DNA of 64,000 nt from Paenibacillus sp. Soil750 (GTDB lineage Bacteria; Bacillota; Bacilli; Paenibacillales; NBRC-103111), in NCBI RefSeq assembly GCF_001428045.1, contig NZ_LMSD01000040.1, positions 420,575 to 484,574 on the forward strand, written 5' to 3'. Under the pieces are notes generated by a model. The model had not been told where the DNA came from. It did not search any database and was given only the letters and a program-made list of their open reading frames with translations. Of this stretch, positions 17,022 through 25,205 are shown one piece after another; positions within the stretch are counted from its first letter, which is position 1, and each line of letters starts with the position of its first letter. The position numbers and the translations under genes were made by a program.

Positions 17022-18853
17022 ACTTCCCCCTCCTCTTCCTGCCTAATTGGCAACGTAAATACGACGCGCGTTCCTTGACCCAACTCTGACTCTAATGCAA
17101 TCGTTCCACCATGTGCTTTCACTATTTCCCGGGCAATGGACAGGCCTAAGCCTGTGCCTCCCATGTTGCGAGAGCGCGCTTTATCAACGCGATAGAAACG
17201 GTCGAAAATCCGAGAAAGATCCTTCTTCGGAATCCCCATTCCGTTATCTTGCACGGATATTTCCAGTATCTCTTTATCAATCTTGCGAGCTTCCAAGCGA
17301 ATAGTACCCTCATCACCGGTATATTTAATCGCATTGGAAACCAAATTATCGAGAACCTGATCAATCTTATCCCGATCAAGCAATAAACTGGTTACGCCAT
17401 GTTCCACGTGTAACATAATTCGAATTTTCCGTTGCTGCAGCTGAAAAGAAAACCGGTCCGCAACCTCCTCCAGCATTTCGCTGACGAGCGTCGAGGACTT
17501 GCTCATCATCGACTGCTTCGAATCCAGTCGCGACAGATGCAAGAGATCCGTCACCAAGCGGATCATACGCTCGGTTTCGCTGCGTGTCACGCTGATGAAG
17601 CGTGAGGCGAGCTGCGGCTCCTCGATCGCTCCGTCATCGAGCGCCTCGAGGTAGCTCTTGATCGTTGTCAGCGGCGTGCGCAGCTCATGCGACACGTTCG
17701 CTACGAACTCTCGTCTGGCCTGCTCCAGCTTCTCCTGATCCGTTACGTCCTGCAGCACCGCAATGATCCCGTGCTGGCCCTCGCCTCGCTTATGAATCGG
17801 CGTAAACGTAATTCGAACCGATAGTTGCTCATCCTCGTCGTCAGGCAGCTGAATATCTAGCAATGTCGTATTCACTTGCCCGGTGACCAAGCCGCGGATC
17901 GTATCTATCGGAATCCCAATGACTTCGGATATATCCAATCCCAGCGTTGTTTCTTCTTCCACTTGCAAAATCTGTTTCGCCCGGCGATTCAATACAATGA
18001 CTTGTCCTCTATCATCCGTAGCAATAACGCCATCATTCATATTCGTTAGAATGGAAGCAAGCTTCTCTTTCTCTTCTTCATTGAGCGAGAGCGCCTCTTT
18101 CAGTCGATTCATCATAAAATTAAAGGTCTGCCCCAGCTGCCCGATCTCATCGGTCCCTTGAATAATGACCTGTTGATCAAAATTCCCTTCCGCTACAGCT
18201 GTTGCCTGCTTCGTAATCTCTTTAATAGGGTTCGTAATCGTGCTCGTTAAGAGAACACCTAATAAGGCAGTCAAGCCCAGCGCAATCAACGTCGCCGAAA
18301 TGAGAATCCGGTTAATGGAACGAATCGTTTTGTACACATCTTCCATGGAGGCAATGATGTACACCGCCCCTAAGACACGAGCTCCGCTGCCGACTGGCTT
18401 TGCGATAATGACCTTCCGATACCCATCCTCGTCCGTGAAGATCCGCTGATTATCCTTAATCCCTTGTAGGGCCCGAATGACTTCTGGCTGTGTATTTTTT
18501 TGCTTCAAATGACTCGCGACCGACGTGCTGATCACGTTGCCATTCGCATCTATGATTTGAATTTCCGCATTATTAATGGAAAAAAGATTGCTTACGAATT
18601 CATTTAAATCCGCGTAGGTTTTCTTACCCTCGGTCGCATTCTTGCTCTCCTGGTCCCCCGTCAAATACGATTCAACGAAGCCAGCAAGCAGCGTGACCTG
18701 ACTATTGCGGGATGCTAGGAAATCATTTTTAAAATATGTTTCTACCGTCTTATAGAAATACACCCCAATGAGCTGCATCGCGATCAGAATCAGCAGAACA
18801 TAAATAATAATTAGCTTCGCTTGAATCGATTGAAAGAAGCGGATGCCCTTCAT
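17018..18853 (-). CDS. walK: Sensor histidine kinase WalK (YycG)
   Basis: A 611-residue membrane kinase with two membrane helices (about 13-33 and 183-203) flanking an external Cache-type domain, then HAMP (about 205-255), a PAS domain (260-375), and HisKA with His389 in FVANVSHELRTPLTT. The HATPase domain has N, G1 (DNGMGIP), F (FDRFYRVD) and G2 (GGTGLGLSI) boxes. WalK phosphorylates WalR and controls cell-wall hydrolase genes; it is essential in most Firmicutes. It starts 2 bases after walR, so translation is coupled. Confidence 0.98.
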   Translation of the reverse strand: MKGIRFFQSIQAKLIIIYVLLILIAMQLIGVYFYKTVETYFKNDFLASRNSQVTLLAGFVESYLTGDQESKNATEGKKTYADLNEFVSNLFSINNAEIQIIDANGNVISTSVASHLKQKNTQPEVIRALQGIKDNQRIFTDEDGYRKVIIAKPVGSGARVLGAVYIIASMEDVYKTIRSINRILISATLIALGLTALLGVLLTSTITNPIKEITKQATAVAEGNFDQQVIIQGTDEIGQLGQTFNFMMNRLKEALSLNEEEKEKLASILTNMNDGVIATDDRGQVIVLNRRAKQILQVEEETTLGLDISEVIGIPIDTIRGLVTGQVNTTLLDIQLPDDEDEQLSVRITFTPIHKRGEGQHGIIAVLQDVTDQEKLEQARREFVANVSHELRTPLTTIKSYLEALDDGAIEEPQLASRFISVTRSETERMIRLVTDLLHLSRLDSKQSMMSKSSTLVSEMLEEVADRFSFQLQQRKIRIMLHVEHGVTSLLLDRDKIDQVLDNLVSNAIKYTGDEGTIRLEARKIDKEILEISVQDNGMGIPKKDLSRIFDRFYRVDKARSRNMGGTGLGLSIAREIVKAHGGTIALESELGQGTRVVFTLPIRQEEEGEV

Positions 18854-18855
18854 GT

Positions 18856-19575
18856 TTAGAAGCCTCCGGCTTTAGGACTGCGCATCAAATAGCCGAGACC
18901 TCTGCGCGTCATGATATATTCGGGACGACTTGGATCTGTCTCCAGCTTCTCGCGCAGGCGGCGAATCGTCACATCGACGGTCCGTACGTCGCCGAAGTAC
19001 TCAAATCCCCACACCGCTTGCAGCAGGTGCTCACGGGTCATCACTTTGCCTGAGTTTTTGGCCAAATATTGAATGAGCTCGAACTCCCGATGTGTCAGAT
19101 CAAGGGGTGTTCCATCCTTGTAAACCATGTACATGTCGTTATCGATAAAGAGCGCATGAATGCGCATCCCATTGCGCTGCGCCTCCGGCTCGTTCGGTGC
19201 CGTTTGCACCTTCGTCTGTCTGCGCAGATGCGCCTTCACACGGGCCAGCAGCTCCCGGGTACCGAATGGCTTCGTCACATAGTCGTCTGCGCCCATCTCT
19301 AAGCCAAGCACCTTGTCCAGCTCCGTATCCTTCGCTGTCAGCATAATAATCGGCGTATTGAGCTTAGAGCGCACCTCACGGCATACATCCATGCCATCCT
19401 TCACAGGCAGCATAAGATCGAGCAGAATTAGATCCGGCTGCTCCGAGAACGCAAGCTCTACAGCGCTTCCACCATCGTACGCACAGATGACCTGGTAGCC
19501 CTCTTTCTCCAGGTTAAACTTCAAAATATCTGCAATTGGTTGTTCGTCATCCACCACGAGAATTTTCCCAAACAT
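18856..19575 (-). CDS. walR: Response regulator WalR (YycF)
   Basis: A 239-residue OmpR-family regulator: receiver domain with DDE triad and phosphoacceptor Asp53 (LILLDLMLPVKDG), Thr/Lys switch positions (MLTAKDTE, DYVTKPF), and a C-terminal winged helix with VWGFEYFGDVRTVDVTIRRLREK. It controls murein hydrolases and wall metabolism. It is the first gene of the walRKHIJ operon; the promoter should lie in 19576-19706, downstream of the M23 terminator. Confidence 0.98.
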   Translation of the reverse strand: MFGKILVVDDEQPIADILKFNLEKEGYQVICAYDGGSAVELAFSEQPDLILLDLMLPVKDGMDVCREVRSKLNTPIIMLTAKDTELDKVLGLEMGADDYVTKPFGTRELLARVKAHLRRQTKVQTAPNEPEAQRNGMRIHALFIDNDMYMVYKDGTPLDLTHREFELIQYLAKNSGKVMTREHLLQAVWGFEYFGDVRTVDVTIRRLREKLETDPSRPEYIMTRRGLGYLMRSPKAGGF

Positions 19576-19706
19576 GTGACCACCGCCTACTATAAAGTAA
19601 CTGACGCTGACACGCCTGATCGCGTGCCACTGCCAGAGTTAGATCCATTTTTTCAGCCCAGTTATTTCCTACATACTCTTCTTTATTTTAACATACATTG
19701 ATTGAA

Positions 19707-19750
19707 AAAGAGACAAGGCCCCCGAGTTGTCCGGTTCGACCTTGCCTCTT
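19707..19750 (-). terminator. Terminator of the M23 peptidase gene
   Basis: On the minus strand AAGAGGCAAGG pairs with CCTTGTCTCTT across a 22-base interior, followed by TTTTC. It isolates the M23 gene from the walR operon. Confidence 0.8.
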
Positions 19751-19759
19751 ATCTCTAAA

Positions 19760-21319
19760 TTAACGGTTCAAATATTTCAAAGGATTTTCCAAGCTACCGC
19801 TGCTGTGGATTTCAAAATGCAAATGCACACCAGTAGAGTCGCCTGTGCTCCCCATAATTCCAATTTTCTCGCCCTTTTCGACGATGGTGCCTGACTTCGT
19901 AGTAATTTGACTTAAATGTCCATAAAGTGTTTCATATCCATTTAAATGGTTAATAATAATATAATTGCCGTAATCTGACTTATAACCCGTTTCGACAACT
20001 TTGCCATTGTCTGCAGCCATAATATTTCTGTTACCTGTGATGTCGATGCCCTTATGTAACTTGCCCCAACGATAACCGAATGTACTCGAGATACTAGGCG
20101 AGATGACAGGCCATGCGAATTTCCCTGTACCTTCACCTTTGATGACTTTCGTCCCTTTTTTCACCTTGGCGGTGACAGGTTGATCAATAATTTCTTCATT
20201 CACGACTTGCTCTTCGGTCATTAAACCATCGACCTTCGTCACCTGAATGGTTACTTTCTTAAGCCCATTCTTTCCTGGCGAAATCGGTTGGACGACGCCT
20301 AAGCGCATCGAATCGTCTTTCACATACTCGGTATCGTATTGAATCTCTTGATTCTTTACGATTTTCTCCGTCGTTTTCACAGATAGCGTTGGTTTCAGCA
20401 CGGTAACATCCAATTGATTCCCGATTTTAAGCTTATCATCTTGAATACCTGGGTTATTATCATAAATAAATTGCTTGGTGATGCCTAATTTCTTCGCAAT
20501 ACAAGAAACACAGTCACCTTCAACAACGGTGTACTTCGCTGGTGCAACATTGCCGGTTTTCAAGGTCTTCACGACATCCTCTGGCTTGGCTAACTCCGTT
20601 GGATCGATAGGAACTTCCTCTTTATCGATTTTTTGAACGAATTCCACCTTTTCAAGCTCGGATGGTGCTGTTGAGATATCCTCACCTAGACCGGTAGATA
20701 AGGCAGCTACTTTTTCGCTATTCTTCCCTTTGGGTGTAAATGGTTCGCTGACTTGATTCAGAATCTGATCGGCTGTTGCCTGATCCTTCACAATCGCTAC
20801 CGTCTTGCCATCCACTTTCAATGCCACTCCCACAGGTTGCGGTATAAGCAATTGATCCAAAGAGGAAATAACAGCAGAATCGTCCGTTTTCATATTGTAA
20901 GCCCTTTCAGACGTGTAGGTAATTCCGTCTGTTTTGAGCACGACATGAACATCTGGAAAATTCTTCTGAACATCTAACGGTTTGTTCTTCTTATATTCAT
21001 CAATTATCTTAGTATCGCTTACGATACCCACTTCTTGATTGTTAAGCATCACATGATACACTTCGTCCATGCCCGCTTCTACATACTCATGTCCGGTAAA
21101 CGTAATCACTCCCGTAAGTGCAATAACTCCTACGCCTACTGCAAGAGACCATTTATGTCGTTTGATTACCGTTAGTGTCGTGGATGTCTGAACATCGACT
21201 GGCTGAACTTCCTCTAGTTGCTTGTCTGATAATGATTCATTTCCGGTCAAGCTTTCTCGCTTAGGCGTGAATCTCTTAATGAGATCCATGACAAAACGCA
21301 TTCCCCTGAAACCTGTCAT
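19760..21319 (-). CDS. M23 peptidase with LysM and G5 domains
   Basis: A 519-residue cell-wall enzyme. After a cytoplasmic N terminus there is one membrane helix (about 55-75), a long external linker region, a LysM domain (around 262-310), a G5 domain (around 320-390) and a C-terminal M23 endopeptidase. The zinc ligands are seen in LHKGIDI and HLHFEIHSS. The LysM is unusual in carrying a CVSC pair in place of the common GDTLWSI turn (VVEGDCVSCIAKK), which could make a disulfide. It presumably cuts peptidoglycan cross-bridges. Placement directly before walR suggests WalR control, but I see no clear WalR box. GGGAG precedes the ATG by 6 bases. Confidence 0.9.
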   Translation of the reverse strand: MTGFRGMRFVMDLIKRFTPKRESLTGNESLSDKQLEEVQPVDVQTSTTLTVIKRHKWSLAVGVGVIALTGVITFTGHEYVEAGMDEVYHVMLNNQEVGIVSDTKIIDEYKKNKPLDVQKNFPDVHVVLKTDGITYTSERAYNMKTDDSAVISSLDQLLIPQPVGVALKVDGKTVAIVKDQATADQILNQVSEPFTPKGKNSEKVAALSTGLGEDISTAPSELEKVEFVQKIDKEEVPIDPTELAKPEDVVKTLKTGNVAPAKYTVVEGDCVSCIAKKLGITKQFIYDNNPGIQDDKLKIGNQLDVTVLKPTLSVKTTEKIVKNQEIQYDTEYVKDDSMRLGVVQPISPGKNGLKKVTIQVTKVDGLMTEEQVVNEEIIDQPVTAKVKKGTKVIKGEGTGKFAWPVISPSISSTFGYRWGKLHKGIDITGNRNIMAADNGKVVETGYKSDYGNYIIINHLNGYETLYGHLSQITTKSGTIVEKGEKIGIMGSTGDSTGVHLHFEIHSSGSLENPLKYLNR

Positions 21320-21393
21320 GATCTTCTCCCTTTGAACGGTTTTGCATCCCTAGCGTAAATACTCGTAGATGCATAAATAAACCTTGATTAGAC

Positions 21394-21434
21394 ATAATAT
21401 CCATTATGTTGTCTTTCTTTTGTTAAATTTAACA
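21394..21434. promoter_or_regulatory. Two adjacent palindromes upstream of the M23 gene
   Basis: The gap 21320-21637 contains ACATAAT-ATCC-ATTATGT (21395-21412) and the perfect palindrome TGTTAAATTTAACA (21421-21434), 75-115 bases before the M23 start codon. They could be operator sites; neither fits the WalR consensus (TGTWAH, five bases, TGTWAH). The remaining part of the gap has nothing clear except a weak GGGAAG/CTTCCC stem near 21592-21632, a possible terminator of the gene at 21638. Confidence 0.35.
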
Positions 21435-21637
21435 CACTTTCCGTGCCTATTTCAACAAAATACTCAATCACCATGTGATAGATTCGTGTCCACCACCAAA
21501 AGAAGTCGCTAAAAGTCCATTTTTTTGTGCGAAATCCCAACTGATTTGCCTGCTAGTTAAGAGAAATGACGAAAAGGCATGAAACTTAGAAGGGAAGCTA
21601 CGGATTGAGATCCATTGGTCAGCAACTTCCCCTGAGC

Positions 21638-22315
21638 CTAGTACTTATTTAATATATCTGTTAATTGTGATAGCTCTTTGTCGCTCAAATATTTCTTAAG
21701 TGTCGCATTTACTTCATCAAGTTCTTGCGTAGTAATCCCATCTTCCAGAATCGCGGATAGCGTCTGCACCTCAGTCTGCGGCAGCTTAGCGACAACAAGT
21801 GAAAATATTTTCATTTTATCATCGCTCGAGAGGGCTTCTTTCTTTTTCGCAAAATCCTCTGTGGACATGACAAGCTCCTTCTTCTCGCTCTCCTCCGTTC
21901 GAGCGCTTCCCATCACGGCTATCGCATCGTCTTGATTTACAGTCGATGTATCTACACCGCCGCTTGACGAACTAATTCCGCCTACAGGTTGTTGATCATT
22001 CGGATTTGGACTTGAACTCGGGCTTGGAAACGCCCCTGACGGGTTGGGACTAGGAGTTGGCGAAGGCTTCTTCGTTGGGCTTTCTCCTGCTGCAGCCGTC
22101 TTCCCCCCGTCTTTCCCCTTAACTATATTCAGCTCTCCCGCCAATCTTGACGCAAATTCACCAAATTGAATCTTTTTACCCATCGCTGGTAGCTGATATT
22201 GTCGAAATATATCCTCCACGTACATGTTCACCACGTACCATGTTGTAAACATCGTAATTGATGTAATAAGGACGGTACTTATGACGATTTTACTTAACCA
22301 AGTTAATAGTTTCAT
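21638..22315 (-). CDS. Hypothetical single-helix membrane protein with Pro/Ser-rich linker
   Basis: The 225-residue protein has an N-terminal membrane helix (LLTWLSKIVISTVLITSITMFTTWYVV split across residues 3-29), a short conserved-looking segment (YVEDIFRQYQLPAMGKKIQFGEFASRLAG), a long Pro/Ser linker (about 75-115) and a helical acidic C terminus that looks like a sensing or docking domain. No family is recognised; it is not assigned a function. The start at 22315 is chosen because the protein then begins with the membrane helix; the ribosome site (AGGAG) is 13 bases away. It lies between purA and the M23 gene. Confidence 0.7.
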   Translation of the reverse strand: MKLLTWLSKIVISTVLITSITMFTTWYVVNMYVEDIFRQYQLPAMGKKIQFGEFASRLAGELNIVKGKDGGKTAAAGESPTKKPSPTPSPNPSGAFPSPSSSPNPNDQQPVGGISSSSGGVDTSTVNQDDAIAVMGSARTEESEKKELVMSTEDFAKKKEALSSDDKMKIFSLVVAKLPQTEVQTLSAILEDGITTQELDEVNATLKKYLSDKELSQLTDILNKY

Positions 22316-22407
22316 ACGATTTATATCACTCCTAACATTGCTTACAGCTAGATATGCTTCTCCTCCCAGTATGGACGAAAACCCTGCCATTATATCCCTG
22401 TAAGCAA

Positions 22408-22448
22408 AAAGAAAAATCCTCTAAGCTGCGAAAGCAGCCTAGAGGATT
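22408..22448 (-). terminator. Terminator of purA
   Basis: On the minus strand AATCCTCTAGGCTGC pairs with GCAGCTTAGAGGATT around a TTTC loop, followed by TTTCTTTTT. This is one of the strongest hairpins in the window and lies 19 bases past the purA stop. Confidence 0.92.
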
Positions 22449-22466
22449 GTTTAGGTTATCTATGAT

Positions 22467-23753
22467 TTAAGCGTAGATAGGACGAACCAAATTCGTTTGT
22501 TCACGGTTACGGCCTACGGAGAAGATTGCGATCGGGATGCCTGTAAGCTGAGATACACGCTCTACATAGTGTCTTGCGTTCTCTGGCAAATCACTCAACG
22601 TACGAGCTTCAGAGACATCTTCTGTCCAGCCTGGAAGCTCTTCGTATACCGCTTCGCACTCGGAGATAGCTTTCAAGCTCGCTGGGTAGTGCTCAATTAA
22701 CTCACCGCGGTACATGTAGCCTGTGCAAATTTTGACCGTTTCTAGACCTGTCAGAACGTCAATGGAGTTCAAGGACAAACCCGTGATGCCGCTAACGCGT
22801 CTTGCGTGACGTACAACAACACTGTCGAACCAGCCAACACGACGCGGACGACCTGTTACCGTACCGTACTCGAAGCCTTTTTCACGAATCCAAGCGCCGA
22901 TTTCATTATCCAATTCCGTTGGAAAAGGACCGTCGCCGACACGTGTCGTATAGGCTTTAGCAACACCGATGATGTTGTGAATCTTCGTCGGGCCTACGCC
23001 TGAACCGATACACACGCCGCCAGCTGTTGGGTTGGAAGAAGTAACATACGGGTATGTCCCTTGATCGATATCCAACATAACGCCTTGCGCACCTTCGAAC
23101 AACACTCTGCGACCTTGATCGATATATTCGTTAAGGATAACGGATGTATCTTTCACGTATGGACGAATGATTTCTGCGTACGCCAGGTATTCTTTGAGGA
23201 TTGGCTCCACATCAAGACCTGTCGAACCGTAGACTTGCTCGATCAATACGTTTTTCTCAGCAACGATACGACGAAGCTTCAATTCGAACTCTTCCGCATC
23301 CATCAAGTCCGCGATACGAATACCGTTACGAGCTGCTTTATCCATATAACAAGGGCCGATTCCTTTGCGGGTCGTACCGATTTTGCTATCACCTTTGCGA
23401 TCTTCTTCCAGACCATCAAGCACCAAATGATACGGCATAATGACATGCGCGCGATCACTGATATTCAGGTTCGTTGTTGTAAAACCATTATCATGAATGT
23501 AATTAATTTCTTCAATGAGTGCAGCCGGATTAATAACCATCCCATTCCCGATCACACAAGCTTTATCTCTGTAAAAAATACCGGAAGGAATCATCGTCAG
23601 CTTATACTTTTTCCCACTGATAATGATCGTATGGCCTGCATTGTTACCACCTTGGTAACGCGCAACAACCTCAGCAGACTCCGCTAAGAAATCCGTGATT
23701 TTACCTTTCCCTTCATCTCCCCATTGCGTACCGACAACAACAACCGTTGACAT
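22467..23753 (-). CDS. purA: Adenylosuccinate synthetase
   Basis: A complete 428-residue enzyme that joins IMP and aspartate using GTP, the first step from IMP to AMP. It begins MSTVVVVGTQWGDEGKGK, with the GDEGKGK phosphate loop and catalytic Asp/Lys, and carries GNNAGHT (38-44), the GTTRKGIGP loop and the C-terminal VGRNREQTN guanine-binding region. The ATG at 23753 is preceded by GGAGG at 9 bases; an upstream in-frame GTG is too close to it. The leader of over 300 bases is strongly folded (see separate entry). Confidence 0.98.
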   Translation of the reverse strand: MSTVVVVGTQWGDEGKGKITDFLAESAEVVARYQGGNNAGHTIIISGKKYKLTMIPSGIFYRDKACVIGNGMVINPAALIEEINYIHDNGFTTTNLNISDRAHVIMPYHLVLDGLEEDRKGDSKIGTTRKGIGPCYMDKAARNGIRIADLMDAEEFELKLRRIVAEKNVLIEQVYGSTGLDVEPILKEYLAYAEIIRPYVKDTSVILNEYIDQGRRVLFEGAQGVMLDIDQGTYPYVTSSNPTAGGVCIGSGVGPTKIHNIIGVAKAYTTRVGDGPFPTELDNEIGAWIREKGFEYGTVTGRPRRVGWFDSVVVRHARRVSGITGLSLNSIDVLTGLETVKICTGYMYRGELIEHYPASLKAISECEAVYEELPGWTEDVSEARTLSDLPENARHYVERVSQLTGIPIAIFSVGRNREQTNLVRPIYA

Positions 23754-23771
23754 ATGCACTTACCTCCGTAC

Positions 23772-24080
23772 GGTGACTAGTCACCCATAATGAGCCGTTA
23801 TGGCTGTAAGACCACAGAGGAAAGTTGGACTTCATTAAAGCGCTAAAGCGTTCAGCGTCCATTGCACTTTCCCTCTGGCGATTCTGGTGATGCAACTACC
23901 TCTATTCACTGCTACACGCGGCAACAGACAAAAGAGCTAACTCTCACTTACTCACCGCAAAGGAACATCTGGTCTCTTTCGGCAGTGATCTGCAGGAAGG
24001 AAACCCACCCTTCGGCATGAAAAAACGACCTTATTTCGAGTTACCTGCCTGGGGCCGGCTTGTCGATCAAGGTTTTTTCA
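23772..24080 (-). promoter_or_regulatory. Long structured 5' leader of purA
   Basis: Reading toward purA on the minus strand, the 330 bases before the gene contain several stems. First, ACCTT..AAGGT followed by CGTTTTTT (24018-24080) looks like a terminator. Next is GAAGG/CCTTC (around 24000-24015). A long stem then pairs about CCAGAGGGAAAGT with ACTTTCCTCTGTGG, enclosing TGGAC/GTCCA (23812-23878). Finally CCATAA/TTATGG (23784-23802 region) and GGTGACTAGTCACC (23772-23785) sit immediately before the ribosome site. No known riboswitch was recognised, and the GGGTGG seen lacks the T-box ACCGCG partner. Confidence 0.45.
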
Positions 24081-24272
24081 CCGTCTTTAGTTTAGCAGTC
24101 CCCCATGCCAAAGTCAATGAAAAACGAACGATTATAGGGGTGTCTGTATAATTGTTCGGAAATTACGCAAACTATTTCGTTGCTGCCACTAAAAGAAGGG
24201 AAAGCTCTGTCTTTGCCAGTTTCACAGGCATTCTGTTCTCCATAAGATTCCTCTTGAGGGCATATTTTATGT

Positions 24273-24450
24273 CTGTTGCTGGAGAAAAACACTTTATAGG
24301 CGTAACAACAGCTGTAGGGGTGTTTTTCATGCTTACAGCGTGTGTAACCTAGATATCCGACCTGAAACTGAGCTGTAACCATGTTTTTCATCACTATTGC
24401 GACACTTTCTCGGATTCCACCGACTGTAGTGATGTTTTTCATGTTTACAG
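24273..24450. repeat. Family of 27-bp hairpin repeats (four copies)
   Basis: Three copies in plus orientation start at 24312, 24373 and 24424; a fourth, inverted and diverged copy covers 24273-24299. Each begins CTGTA, has (A/G)TGTTTTTC in the middle and the better copies end TTACAG, so a unit can fold as CTGTA..ATG-TTTTT-CAT..TACAG. A possible fifth, shorter relative (ATTATAGGGGTGTC...TATAAT) lies at 24131-24152. No gene is visible in 24081-24480. The spacings (61 and 51) are unequal and spacers unrelated, so it is not a CRISPR array. Confidence 0.7.
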
Positions 24451-24489
24451 CGCACCGGCGGCTCCCCCGCTCCAACTCTCCCCCATATG

Positions 24490-24628
24490 AGTAGTGAATA
24501 ATAAGGACAGTAATATGGAGTTATGAGTGTAATTAAAGTAGTTGGATAAAGAGAAAATGTGACGTAAAGTGGAGTAAAGTGAAGTAGGAGGAGAATGTGG
24601 AGTAATGTAGCAAAGTAGTGGAGATAAC
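24490..24628 (+). other. Cytosine-poor, purine-rich strand segment
   Basis: About 139 bases of the plus strand contain only three cytosines, mostly G, A and T in GTAAAGTGRA-like patterns, including the direct repeat GTAAAGTGGA/GTAAAGTGAA at 24564-24583. No gene, terminator or known RNA is recognised. The opposite strand is pyrimidine-rich. Confidence 0.5.
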
Positions 24629-24699
24629 AAATGTATTCCCGATGGAGGAATGTTTCGTTCATTATCTAAGAACTCTCAAGTCCAGGTCCTCTCCCCCTG

Positions 24700-24888
24700 T
24701 CAAAAATGCAAAAGAGCACTTTTCGAATGGGTTTCCTCCTTCGTTATTGGAAATTGATGCAAATAGGCATCAATTTGAAGTGATTTCAGGAGATTATCAT
24801 GAAATATGTTTAAAAGGTTGCCTATTTGCACGTATTTACCAACTACGACCACAAATTAGTAAAAAAGGTTGTATTTTTGCATTTTTGA
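24700..24888. repeat. 189-bp imperfect inverted repeat built from four 19-bp units (REPIN- or MITE-like)
   Basis: Three matched pairs share exactly one centre, at 24794: TCAAAAATGCAAAA (24700-24713) with its exact complement at 24875-24888; TGCAAATAGGCA (24758-24769) with 24819-24830; ATTTCA (24783-24788) with 24800-24805. Each arm holds two copies of a unit like TGCAAAWANGCAACCTTTT. The left arm also has a local perfect hairpin AAATTGATGC-6-GCATCAATTT (24751-24776). An open frame crosses the element but has no ribosome site and its protein is made of the repeats. Confidence 0.7.
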
Positions 24889-25175
24889 GAGATGAGAGAG
24901 GAAGTAGAGAGAGTGTGGTCAATCCAACACTCCGCGCTGCCTCACAGCCTCAAAGTACCCCACCTACCAGCACTTCGCCAGTGCAAACGTGCCCATAGAC
25001 TGCATAGCTTCGAATACCCTGCTTGCCGCTAACCCTCATTGTCTCCGCTTCTACAAACACCCGCTCGCCCCCACGTCCGCAGCACCCCGCTACGCCAGCA
25101 ACAGCTCATCCGCCGGAATGCCACCCGACTCCGAACCTAACAACAGTGCAGTGCCCTCCTGCCCCCTCTACAAAC

Positions 25176-25205
25176 AAAAAAACAGCCGTCAATACTGCGC
25201 GGCTG
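25176..25205 (-). terminator. Terminator overlapping the dnaB stop codon
   Basis: CAGCCG/CGGCTG (25183-25205) on the minus strand is followed by seven Ts. The left arm lies in the last codons of dnaB and the TGA stop (25189-25191) lies in the loop. The region 24898-25175 is C-rich and shows no gene. Confidence 0.8.

Noticed and set aside
23990..24020. T-box riboswitch before purA (GGGTGG seen)
   Set aside because: The GGGTGG lies more than 200 bases before the gene and lacks the ACCGCG partner and specifier stem.
24273..24450. Possible CRISPR array
   Set aside because: The units diverge, one is inverted, spacings are uneven and no cas gene is in the window.
24092..24475. Minus-strand frame across the 27-bp repeat cluster
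   Set aside because: No ribosome site and the translation follows repeated non-coding units.
24618..24998. Open frame of 126 codons crossing the inverted element
   Set aside because: It begins with GTG without a ribosome site and its protein consists of translated repeat units; the composition is unlike the coding neighbours.
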